Shown here: positions 50,011 to 58,850 of the stretch, piece after piece
How the letters are laid out: the number at the start of each line of letters is the position of its first letter
How positions within the stretch are numbered: position 1 is the first letter of the stretch
Source of the DNA: Symbiodinium natans
Lineage: Eukaryota > Sar > Dinophyceae > Suessiales > Symbiodiniaceae
DNA: 64,000 bases
NCBI GenBank assembly: GCA_905221605.1
Contig: CAJNDS010002605.1
Coordinates: 197,501 to 261,500 of the forward strand
Direction: 5' to 3'
Translations under genes and position numbers: made by a program
Notes under the pieces: model-generated
Told to the model about the DNA's origin: nothing
Seen by the model: the letters and a program-made list of their open reading frames with translations, nothing else
Databases searched by the model: none

Positions 50011-50139
50011 CTCGAGGAGGTGACGAGTTTTTTTCTCGGTCTTTTACACCTGCTGATCCGTTCGGTCGGCCAAGTTGTTCTTAAACTACGCGGGCTATCG
50101 CTACGCCCGCAATGGCAGCCGGCTCGGCCTTCAACAAAT

Positions 50140-50211
50140 TCCGCCACCGGGACTCGAACCCGGGTCGCTCGGGTGAGGGCCGAGTATCCTAACGAGCTAG
50201 ACTGTAGCGGA
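50140..50211 (-). tRNA. tRNA-Glu(CUC)-like sequence, probably head of a tRNA-derived element
   Basis: The 72-nt minus-strand sequence folds as a tRNA: a 7-bp acceptor stem TCCGCTA/TGGCGGA with one G-U pair, a D arm with GTCTAGCTCGTTAGGAT, anticodon stem CTCGG/CCGAG, and T arm CCGGGTTCGAGTCCCGG. The loop CCCTCAC places CTC at 50175-50177, which reads GAG. It closely resembles plant tRNA-Glu(CUC), but position 33 is C instead of the near-universal U. The gene also shares about 80 bp of upstream flank (50219-50300) with a copy on the other strand. It may be a working tRNA gene or a tRNA-derived SINE or pseudogene. Confidence 0.75.
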
Positions 50212-50300
50212 TCTTGCAATCCAACCATGGCTCTGCGATCACGTTCGGAATCGTTCGGAGTACTTTTACATGGTGTTTTTTTGAATCTCGTTCAGAGTCG
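50212..50300 (-). repeat. Conserved upstream flank of the tRNA-Glu element
   Basis: Read on the minus strand this contains GAACGAGATTCAAAA, TCCGAACG and GATCGCAGAGCC just before the tRNA start. The same words occur at about 50476-50545 and 51492-51562 on the plus strand, ahead of truncated tRNA stubs. The unit is therefore a repeated element rather than an isolated tRNA gene. Confidence 0.6.
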
Positions 50301-50382
50301 GGGGAAAGTGAGAGAGTGAGAGGGTGAGAGCTCTGTCAGCTACTCGTGTTTGGTTGGGCTGGCAAACGGACTCATTGCAAGA

Positions 50383-50454
50383 TCCGCTAAAGTCTTGCTG
50401 GTTAGGATACTCGGCCCTAACCCGAGCGACCCGCGTTCGAGTCCCGGTGGAGGA
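50383..50454 (+). pseudogene. Decayed tRNA-Glu copy with CUA anticodon
   Basis: This is the same length as the copy at 50140-50211 and more than 85% alike. The acceptor stem has a G-A mismatch (TCCGCTA/TGGAGGA) and the T stem has one mismatch (CCGCG/CCCGG). The anticodon loop CCCTAAC puts CTA at 50417-50419, complementary to the stop codon UAG. Position 33 is again C. Damage in two stems points to a pseudogene; an amber-decoding role is unlikely but worth excluding. The GTTGAAGGCC 3' flank is shared with the other copy. Confidence 0.65.
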
Positions 50455-50466
50455 CTTTGTTGAAGG

Positions 50467-51447
50467 CCGATGATTGACTCCGAACGAGATTCAAAACGCA
50501 ATCTAAAAGTTTTCCGAACGAGATCGCAGAGCCTTGGTTTGTTGTGGGCCAAGTCTGGATGGTTGAAGTAAAGTTAACCAGCTTCGGACTCATTGCAAGA
50601 TCCGCTATAGTCTAGCTGTAGGTACGCACAGTGGTGGAGAGCCTTTGCCGCATCATGTTAGCTTTGCTGCGTTGCTCTGGCATTACCAGCTCTTGGTTCT
50701 CAGCAGTGAACGTTTGGCAGATCTTTCTGCAGGATTTCTTGGCAGTCTGCCCTTTCTCGGGCGCCATGCATGACATGATGATGGCATCTGCTTCTATTCC
50801 TGATGATAGCTACACCCGCTTTTAAAGTTGTTGTTGCTCTTCCCGGTCCCAAGCCCGGGGGTCGTCAGAACTTTCTCAGCAGCATCACAACTGCAAGGTT
50901 CTCAGACGGCTGGCGTGAGGGTTCCGGATAGTGTTCCGGATGGTTCCACAACGTCCGGAGACTCCGACACACATGCCCATCAACTGTCAAGCGTGGTGGG
51001 GAAGCCAGTGGATGCCTCCACCTCTAGGTCTTCACGGTTGTAGGCAAGCTGCAGCAAGCCGCCATGTGGTTGGTTTGGGGTGCCGATTCCCGGCCCCATG
51101 TTTGGTAGGCACTTGCTCCTCAACAGGTGGCTTTCCGAAGTGATTCTCATATATTTTCATATGTGCATATGGAGAAGCGCCGCCGGAGTCCCACTGACTT
51201 TTGGTTACAGTACAGCTCACGCCATTCTGGCAGTGGCACTCAGTGCAGGGGTCGTAGCCCCCTTGGCATGCTGCAGACTTTTACATGGAACTGGTGTCAG
51301 ATTTATTTGCCTTGTGGTTCACACTGGAAAATGGTCATGCCCCTCCCAGGCAAGAAAGCCCTCGCCTTCTTTTTCGATGCATGGAACGTGGAAGATGGGT
51401 TGCTCGGACGGTAAAAGAGCCTCTCTCCCGTACCGCTTTCTTCTGGA
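50467..51447 (+). repeat. Tandem duplication, first copy
   Basis: This is made of block A (50467-50657) and block C (51021-51447), separated by 363 bp. Both blocks recur in the same order at 51483-51673 and 51708-52118 with about 95% identity by eye. Block A includes the tRNA-element flank and an 18-nt tRNA stub at 50601-50618. The frames in block C (for example 51080-51466) have no domain I recognise. The 363-bp spacer is single-copy and holds two short frames (50631-50825, 50828-51043). Confidence 0.85.
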
Positions 51448-51482
51448 CAAGAGAGTGAGAAAGTGAGAGAGTGAAAGGGAAG

Positions 51483-52118
51483 CCGATGATTGACTCCGAA
51501 CGAAATTCGAAACACAATCTAAAAGTTTTCCGAACGAGATCGCAGAGCCTTGGTTTGTTGTGGGCCAAGTCTGGGTGGTTGAAGTAAAGTTAACAAGCTT
51601 CGGACTCATTGCAAGATCCGCTATAGTCTAGCTGTAGGTACGCACAGGGGTGGCGAGCCTTTGCCGCATCATGGCCCTGTCCGGGAGTCATGACGGCTCT
51701 TCCTCCGCCTCTAGGTCTTCACGGTTGTAGGCAAGCTGCAGCAAGCCGCCATGTTGTTGGTCTGGGGTGCCGATTCCCGGCCCCATGTTTGGTAGGCACT
51801 TGCTCCTCAACAGGTGGCTTTCCGAAGTGATTCTCATATATTTTCATATGTGCATATGGAGAAGCGCCGCCGGAGTCCCACTGACTTTTGGTTACAGTAC
51901 AGCTCACGCCATTCTGGCAGTGGCACTCAGTGCAGGGGTCGTAGCCCCCTTGGCATGCTGCAGACTTTACATGGAATTGGTGTCAGATTTATTTGCCTTG
52001 TGGTTCACGCAGGAAAAAGGTCATGCCCCTCCCAGGCAAGAAAGCCCTCGCCTTCTTCGTGGAAGATGGGCTGTTCGGACGGTAAAAGAGCCTCTCTTCC
52101 GTACCGCTTTCTTCTGGA
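51483..52118 (+). repeat. Tandem duplication, second copy, shortened
   Basis: Block B (51483-51673) matches block A at an offset of 1016 bp. Block D (51708-52118) matches block C at an offset of 687 bp. The difference of 329 bp is sequence missing between the two blocks here. Block D also lacks 17 bp present at about 51370-51386 in block C. A second tRNA stub lies at 51617-51634. Confidence 0.85.
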
Positions 52119-52371
52119 GTGGTGATTCGCGCGCCAATTTGTTGACAATGGGTGTTTCGCTTTTCGTTATGGTTTGCTCACAGCTTCTTCAATGTTGGCA
52201 TTATCAGCAGCTAGTGCTTCTAGCTGGTTGAATTGCCGGAACAATACTGGTTGGCCTGCTCTTCGCATTGCGGAGTGGCAGCAGGACAATGTGCCAATGT
52301 GCCACACGCCTAAAGCGTGGGGCCAGTGCTGTGTCTTCGTCCACCTGGCGTGCGCTGGAATGGCCCTGCGA

Positions 52372-52443
52372 TTCATGCGCGACATGGTCCGCATCCGCGC
52401 ATACCGCGCGCCGCCAACAGTGCGCCGCGCGGCCGCATCGGCG
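52372..52443 (+). mobile_element. LINE fragment L2a: short C-terminal piece
   Basis: FMRDMVRIRAYRAPPTVRR followed by AAASA matches the FLRDLVRVRAQRAPPAVR-type segment near the C-terminus of the dinoflagellate LINE protein. It lasts only about 24 codons and ends exactly where an opposite-strand LINE piece ends (52443). Confidence 0.6.
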
Positions 52444-52977
52444 CGCGATGCATGTTGCCATCCGTGCGGCCAATCGCCCAGCTGGGGTTCCGCGGTTGGG
52501 TCCGTCGTTGGTTTCCTGCCACATCCTGCCATGTGGGGCACGCCTCCCAACCTTCCGTGAGGAGCAACGTGCGGGCATCCCCCGCGTGTCGGAGGCACGC
52601 CATGTCGGTACCTCCAAGCTGGAATGTTTCGATGCAGTGCGCCGCAAAAGCCGCTGTCCGTCACGGGTCCGGGAAAAACCAGCGTCGCGCCGCAGCACAC
52701 GCATAGCTCGAGGAGGTGACGCCGTTTTTCTTTTTTTTTTTTTTCTCCCCCTCGCACCTTTTTCTGCTGGTCAAGGCGGTCCCAGTGCAGCGCAACGGCA
52801 AGGCTCGCAAGCCTTCACGGGAGGCGGCTGGCAATGGGGGGAGGGATGGTGGAGTCGACGAGGACCTCGCTGAGGAGCGGGGTCCCCATCAACGTTGGCA
52901 GTGCCACCGAGCGGGACGCCGTAGAAGACTATGTCGAGACGACGATGATCATCCGGCGCCATTGCCGGTGCAGTAGT
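52443..52977 (-). mobile_element. LINE fragment L2b: rearranged pieces on minus strand
   Basis: In minus-strand order there are four pieces: APDDHRRLDIVFYGVPLGG (52900-52977), an A-rich segment, then CCGATLVFPG (52677-52697), EGWEACPTWQD...QPRNP (52484-52555), and GDWPHGWQHASR (52443-52478). In the usual protein the EGW and GDWPHGWQ blocks come before the DDRRRLD and CCDATLV blocks, so the order is scrambled. The frames differ between pieces. Non-functional. Confidence 0.65.
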
Positions 52978-53608
52978 GTGCTCTGTAGGACCGCTTCGCG
53001 GGCGACAAACGCACGCATGCTCCACGAGCTTCGCCCGGCGCTAAGCAGCAGCGAAACAGCGACATCGCACATTGCAAGATTGAGGATAAGCAGTGATTTG
53101 AGAACGAGGTCTTCAGGATCTCATTCGGATGACACATCCTCTCCCACCTACAGCAAGAAGGTTGTCTCCTGCCCGGCGGCCGCCGCCCTTGGCTCGGAGA
53201 CGAGCGTCGAGCTGGCTTTGACGCCCCGCCTTGGCGGCAACTGGTTGAAACTTCTCACCCTGGAAAGCCGGCGGTACGTGACTTCGGATACCTTCTGCGA
53301 GGATGGCAGAGGGCCGCCACGTCATGCTTGGATGCAGCGGCGTGCGAAAGTCTCCTTTCTGACCTTGACCCGGCTTCGCGCGCATTTCTGCTGTCCCAAG
53401 ATGGCCCTGGCGGCTCACAGGCCATCACTGCACTCCCCACCGCGCCTGAGCTCCGCATGCCATCCGACTGCATGCGAGTCGTGTTGTTGCAGCAGCTTGA
53501 GACTCCCGCTGCCGCACGCGCCGAGGCACTGCCGCTGTGGCGGGCGTTCTGGGCCCGTAGCCGCCGCCCGTATTTGTCGGGAAGGCGGGGCCTGTGCGGC
53601 GACAAATG

Positions 53609-53900
53609 AGCATTTTTTTTTTTTTGTGTGGGGTGTTGTAATGGCATGGGTATCCTACGCGGGCCTACGCATCAGCTCATGTTTAGTATGCGCGCGGCCT
53701 ACGCGCGGAGTAGTTGACGTGTGCCTACGCGGACCTACGCGGCAAGCATAGACAACCTACGCGGACCCACGCGCCCATACTGCGTAGACTTGCCTACGCG
53801 GACCCTGCGCAAACCTACGCCCTGCAGGCAAAATGCTACGCGGCCGACTTTGAATGATCGCGTCTCTGCGTAGCCTTGCTCCTAGAAAAAAAACGTTGCT
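53609..53900. mobile_element. 292-bp insertion inside LINE L3 with 6-bp target duplication
   Basis: CAAATG occurs at 53603-53608 and again at 53901-53906, flanking the insertion exactly. The insert starts AGCATTTTT and ends AAAAACGTTGCT, so AGCA and T-run ends are roughly inverted. Joining the flanks through one CAAATG gives the uninterrupted LINE reading ATNVLLRDMN. The inside is dominated by CCTACGCGGAC-like repeats. There is no open frame of note. This fits a small non-autonomous DNA element, possibly an introner-like one. Confidence 0.7.
53650..53860. repeat. Degenerate CCTACGCGGA minisatellite
   Basis: About a dozen imperfect copies of CTACGCGGAC, CTACGCGCGG and CTACGCATC occur at irregular 10-16-bp spacing. 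They are contained wholly within the 292-bp insertion. Confidence 0.75.
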
Positions 53901-54814
53901 CAAATGTTCTGTTGCGTGACATGAACGTTGTCGCGCCGCTAGCGGACTCGCGCCGCATAGAGGTCCTCACCAACGGTCTGCCGCTGGCCCAAGTGGCGGT
54001 CGACACGACCTTCGTCGCGGGACGGGTCTGCACGCGCGGGGGGCCGATCGCGCCCCCGGCAAAGCTCCAGCCGATGTGGGACGATGCAAGCGCCAGACCA
54101 CTTACCCTGAGCTACTGGCGTTCCTGCCAGTCGAGGTAGGCGGCTATTTCGGCGCCGAGCTGGCGGACTTCCTCCGCCGGCTTCGAAGGCCCGCGCAGCT
54201 CCTGCGCAGCTCTGCCAGGCGGCATGCCACCGCTGGACGGGAATGTTGGCTGTCCCCGCCCAGCGAGCCCTGGCTTGGTCGTTGTTGGAACTCCCCTTTC
54301 AGATAGCGGACGAATGCGATGGCACAGAGCCGCCTCTGGCGGAAGCATGCAGCCGTCTTCCAGCCCGCCCATTTTTTGAGGCAGCGGCGGCGCAGCGGGC
54401 TACTCGACTTGTGCATGGCGAATCGCTTGCGGGAAAAGAGCCGGGGGAAAAAACAAAAAAAAAAAAAAACAAAGCGAGCGGCCGCCGAGTGTCTGCAAGT
54501 CGCACAGTGATGGAAGTAGCGCTTTAGAGCAGCTGAACAACATCGCAACATCATCAACAGAGGCGATTGTCACAAAGCTTCAGGTGATAGCCAACACACT
54601 CAGGTGGGAACATTTGGCAGATGTTCAGCAGAAATGCGCAGCAACTTCAATACCTGAGCCCACTTCTGGACCGAAAGTCTGGTCATTGGTGTTGACATAG
54701 TCTCATTTCAACGTCATCGTTGTCGCTCACAGCCTCGCAGGTCGACGACACATTAATGCCATGAGTCTTTGAGAAATGTCTCAGCTTAGCTGAATATCCG
54801 TCGACGGGCCATGG

Positions 54815-55256
54815 CGATACCAGGTCTCGAATCTGGGGCCTGCAATCCGCTGTTCGCACGGCGCCGGCGTACTGGGTAGCGTGGGCGGACACGCAAGGGC
54901 ACCTGAGTGCCAGGCAACCAGGCCCCGCGCGCGCGGATGCCCTCCCTCTGGCCGGACCTGAACGCCCGGCCCTGTGCGCGGCTAAGGCGCAGCCAACCTG
55001 CTGCGAACGGAAGGTTGGCATGCCTGCCCCCCTTGGGAATCCTTCCTCGATGACTCGCGTGCATTTCCCAAGGCCCGGGACGCAGGTCCTGGTGATTGGC
55101 CCCACGGCTGGCAGTTCCACGCATCGCGTACTCACACCTTTTACTTTCGCGAACGCGTGCTGCTGCCGGCCCTGGAGCCTGCTCACCAGGCCATACCAGG
55201 CCCTGCTGCAGTCCCAGTCAGGGCCGCGACAGGCAGTCAGCCAGGTGCCCCACCGA
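54815..55256 (+). mobile_element. LINE fragment L4: post-RT region
   Basis: The plus strand reads GLQSAVRTAPAYWVAWADT, then after frame change EGWHACPPWESFLDD, GDWPHGWQFHASRTHTFYF and RERVLLPALEPAHQ, then after another frame change ALLQSQSGPR. These blocks follow the normal order of the dinoflagellate LINE protein downstream of the polymerase. There is no catalytic motif, and it is joined directly to fragment L5. Confidence 0.75.
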
Positions 55257-55440
55257 AATATGCTGGTAATTGCAGGAGATATGAATGTTCAGCTTGGTGA
55301 GTCATGTCCGTGGATCGGCCCGTGTGGAGCCTTCGCTGAGGGTCACACCCAAGTTGCAAGGGACTCACAGGACCTGCTGGCTAGTGCAGTCGTAAGATTT
55401 GTGTGCACTGGTGAGCTCTCTATCGATGACTCAAAGTGAT
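55257..55440 (+). mobile_element. Possible LINE endonuclease fragment L5
   Basis: NMLVIAGDMNVQLGE followed by PWIGPCGAF and ARDSQDLLA resembles the GDFN-type motif and following loop of the apurinic-type (exonuclease-endonuclease-phosphatase) domain found at the N-terminal side of many LINE proteins. It lies downstream of a C-terminal LINE block (L4), the reverse of the normal order, so the junction is a rearrangement. The frame stops at about 55439. Confidence 0.55.
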
Positions 55441-55579
55441 AGAATCCTTGTCTTCCCGGGATAAAATGAATGAAGTTATTAGCGAACGCTGTAACCGCCG
55501 GACCTTGTCTGAACTCAAGAAATGCGTTTACACGTTCCAAACACCCCGACCTGCGCGCACGTCGAGATTGCCTCCGCAA

Positions 55580-57091
55580 GGGGGTGTAAGCAAGCAGTAG
55601 CTTCAGCCGGCGCAGCAGTCGGATGCGGTACTCGGCATCGGGCACGTCAGTTTCCCAGCTCGTTGGGAAGGCTGTGAAAGCGCAGCTCGCAGCGTCGCCA
55701 CTCTGCGACAGCAGCAGTGCTCGAGAAGCAGGGTCGAGGTCTGAAAATAGCGTCTGGGGCACGCTGCCAACCCGGCCGTCCGATGCCAGGTTTCGCGCCT
55801 CCCACGAGGTGCTTCGGAGTCACTGTGCTCGGATGTTTGCGCTCGCAAGTACTTTGCGGCCTGCGCGACGGCGCGAGTGCTTGGGGGCGTGCCAGGCGCC
55901 GCCTCTACATCGAGAAGTGTGCGGACAAGTTCTGCAATCACGCCCGGCTGTCGGTCACGCAGCACCTGCAATGTGTCCGCCCAAGACGCCCAATAGGCGG
56001 CGTAACGTTGCCTTTCAGCGGACCCGAGCCCCAGCCCTCCTAGTCGAAGGGGGAGTTGGGCTCTCAGTTCCGGCAGCACCCCCACCCCCCGCCAGCAGAG
56101 TTGCTAGGCAGTTGTGGACTGCGGCGTCATGCTGGGCTGCAAAGTCTGCCGTGTCAGCTGGGGCGAGGGTCCGGAGCAAGCAAATGCAACGGGGCGCGGC
56201 GCAGTAGAGGAGCAGCAGCCACGCAGACTTTGCAAGTGGGGGACGTGCGGGATTCGCTGAAGCAGGCGGTCAAGCAACTTTTGTGCCAGCTTGTCCGCGA
56301 GGAACGCACGGCTCCCAATCACGCTACCCAGCACAACTATCCCTTGCTGCGAAGTGGGGAGCGCCCAGCTGCCAGTCCAGATGGGTTCGTGGGGTCCTCT
56401 GGCGGCAGTGCTGCGAGCAGCTCCGGCAATTCCTCGCCCGCGCTGTTCCAAGCGGTCTTCTTCGAGCTGGGCTAGCACTTGGGCATGCAAGCAGGTCCGC
56501 CCAAGCGGGCGGCTCGTAGCCGATGGCAAACAGCGAGTCGTGGGCGCTTCGTGCTGACTGCAGGGCGAACGGGAGTGACGGTCAGAGGCGAGAAAGCCGG
56601 CGACTTCATGTGATGGCACGGGTCTTGCCTACGGGCCTACAGGTTGGAGGCAATGCCGCACCCCTCCTCGACCGCGCTCGTGACAGCGCTCGGGCGCGGC
56701 TAGGCACCGTGATAACATACAAGTCATCGAGGAATGCCAGGAGGTTGTCCTGGCGACGCAGCGATGCTGCTGCTCGGGCCAGGAAATCACGCCGCCCCAA
56801 CGCGAAAAGCGCTGGAGCCCAGTCCGTCCGTGCCTGCAGCCCGCGATTGCATAGCACACTGGTAGGGACGCGTTGCCTGATCGACAGAGGTCGCCCACTC
56901 CTCGGCAAGCGTGCGACATTCCCGGTTAGATGCACGCCCCTATTGGGTTTGCGAAAGGCCGCGAGCCGTGCTATGGCGACGCCGACCGAAACCTCGGGAG
57001 GAACCTGCACGCGGGCAAGGCGAGTGGCCGCAGAGGCTAGTAGTTCCTGGGCTTCGACATCCTGGAGCAGCTTCAGGTGTTCAGCACGCAT
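55580..57091 (-). mobile_element. LINE fragment L6: reverse transcriptase palm to post-RT region
   Basis: This is the largest LINE piece. Minus strand from 57091: AEHLKLLQD, ARLAAFRKPNRGV, then APALFALG and the catalytic-site block FLDDLYVIT (56717-56734). Next come PIWTGSWALPTSQQGIVVLGS and LLQRIPHVPHLQS (56.1-56.4 kb), then LPLRLGGLGL and AAYWASWADTLQVL (55.9-56.1 kb), then SDLDPASRALLLSQSG (55.7 kb) and LLRRLKLL. At least three frame changes occur. Between FRKPNRGV and ALFALG about 100 residues usually present, including the first catalytic Asp region, are missing. Both ends are truncated. Confidence 0.85.
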
Positions 57092-58740
57092 GCCTGAGTG
57101 TCCGCAAGCCGCGCTCGGTCAGCACTCGCCAAGCCGGAACTGTTGCGAACAGTCAACCAAAAAAATTCTCTTTCGCGGCCCCTTTCGCAGCGCTTTCGCA
57201 GGCCAAACAAGCACAAACCTGTATCAGATATTCGCTATGAAAACAAGACTAACGCCCATGCCATTCCCGCCGTGCGTGGCTTCGATCGCACGGCCGGGCG
57301 CTTGAGAGGCAGTTCCTCCTGCCGCTCAGCAACAGACTCAGTTTGCACTTCACGCCGCGGCTGCTGGGCATCATCTGCAAGCCGGGGCAAGCGAGGCATA
57401 CGTTGCAAGTGGCCCACCCCCCGACTATTTTTGATCGAGGGTTTAGGGTACAGTTCAGGAGGTGTCGGGCTCCTGCACTGCGGAATGTCGTCAAAGTCAG
57501 TATATACGCAGGAACAATCATGAAAACTTTAGAAACGCAGAACGACACAATGCATTTAAATCAACGACTTGGTCGTTGGCTTCGTGTGGGCCCATTGGTC
57601 TTACATCTGCTTGGGGGTCGTCCTGCAACTCAGGTTGGCAACAACACGCTGATCAGACTTTGAATCGTGCGGAGGGCCTGTCTACTGTAGCACATCTCCA
57701 GACCAGGCTTTCTGACTGGGGTCCCCTTCTGTCGTGCAAGGGCGTGGGGGGTTGCTCGTTTGTCGTGAGCCCTTGCGACCTTGGTGAAGCGGCACTGTGG
57801 GCCCCCCAGTACGCGCAGTGGCAAGTTGGAAGCACGTCCAGGGGTCCAAATCCACAACGATCAAGAGCTTATTGGTCGTTTTGCACCCATCGTGGTGCGA
57901 ATGAATCTGCAGCGATCTTGTTGTGTTTGTGTTTTCGCCACTGGTTGTGCAAACACCAAGCCGTAAACGACGGCGCAGTCACGCGCAAGCAATTCACTAT
58001 TACGATTGCTGGAAACAACTTTCTGAAAATTTCTTCCTGAAATTCAGCACGGAGCCGCATGTCAATGCTGCTCGCAGTGTCCTGCGCGACATTGCGTTTG
58101 TGGCAAATCTTTGCCTTGCTGCTGTGGGCATGTGAAGTGCGGGAAGGAGATGTACATATGTAACCATGATCTTTGTGATGTGTGGTTGCTGTTTTGTTTT
58201 CTGGCTGCTGCTCTTCATGTGCATGTGTCTGTGATGTTCCAACATGAAGTCGCACGCGCTGCCCATGACAGATGGTCGTTCACGGAGACTTGTGTCTCGC
58301 AGTCGACATGTCGAGATTCCTCGGAAGATATGTCTTTACACACGCTCGCCCGAATTGTTTCACAGAGATGCCTTCAATCCACATCGTCGAGCCTCAACGT
58401 ATTCTTTGGATCTCTCAAATTTGGTTGCTGGAAACTGGTTCATTGATTGCCGGCACAAACAGTGTGTGAGATTCTGCCAACATCTACATACAAGTACAAG
58501 AATACACTCGAAATAAACCGACAAACCGAGAACACTCTCGTCGAACAGGTTCTATGGTTGTAGCAGGTAGCAAAAAGGGACCCGGATGGCTTCGGAGGAT
58601 TTCAAGCTGTTGTTAACAGGTACACAGCGAGAGCGTCGCAAGGAGCGCAACACAGGCTCCATGCACTTGTTTTTGGCGTGACGTGGCATTCAGAAGCTCG
58701 CGGAAGGCGCGTGTGGATCAACTCTGTGTGTCGTGGCGAC

Positions 58741-58850
58741 TTTTGGAGAGAGAGAGAGAGAGAGAGACGCACAGAGAGAGAGAGAGAGGGCAAGACAGAG
58801 AGACAGAGAGAGAGGTAGAAGAGGAACAGGAATAGAAAGAGAAAGAGAAG
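58741..58850 (+). repeat. (GA)n purine microsatellite
   Basis: GAGA units with interspersed CAGA and GAAA. All-purine on this strand apart from rare C and T. Confidence 0.95.

Larger units (their letters stand above)
53301..54473 (+). mobile_element. LINE fragment L3: C-terminal third with poly(A) tail, interrupted
   Basis: From 53301 the plus strand reads GWQRAA, SDLDPASRAFLLSQ (from 53358), a Cys/His segment LRLPLPHAPRHCRCGG (about 53473-53560), then after an insertion NVLLRDMN (53903), RRIEVLTNGLPL (53951), AVDTTFV, TYPELL (54100), EVGGYFGAELADFLRRL and VPAQRALAWSLLELPF (54243 on). Several frame shifts break it. An A-rich tail at 54448-54473 marks the original 3' end. This is a 5'-truncated copy, as expected for a LINE, and carries no reverse transcriptase. 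Confidence 0.8.

Noticed and set aside
52834-53751. 305-codon plus-strand open frame, the longest in the window
   Set aside because: It crosses several LINE pieces in changing frames and both orientations; only its last third coincides with LINE codons. It is a composite open frame, not a gene.
56523-57305. 260-codon plus-strand open frame
   Set aside because: It lies antisense to the reverse transcriptase fragment L6; GC-rich codon structure on the minus strand leaves the opposite frame open.
58272-58469. Plus frame starting MVVHGDLCLAVD, reminiscent of the copia-type HGDD motif
   Set aside because: The second Asp and the surrounding reverse transcriptase motifs are absent.
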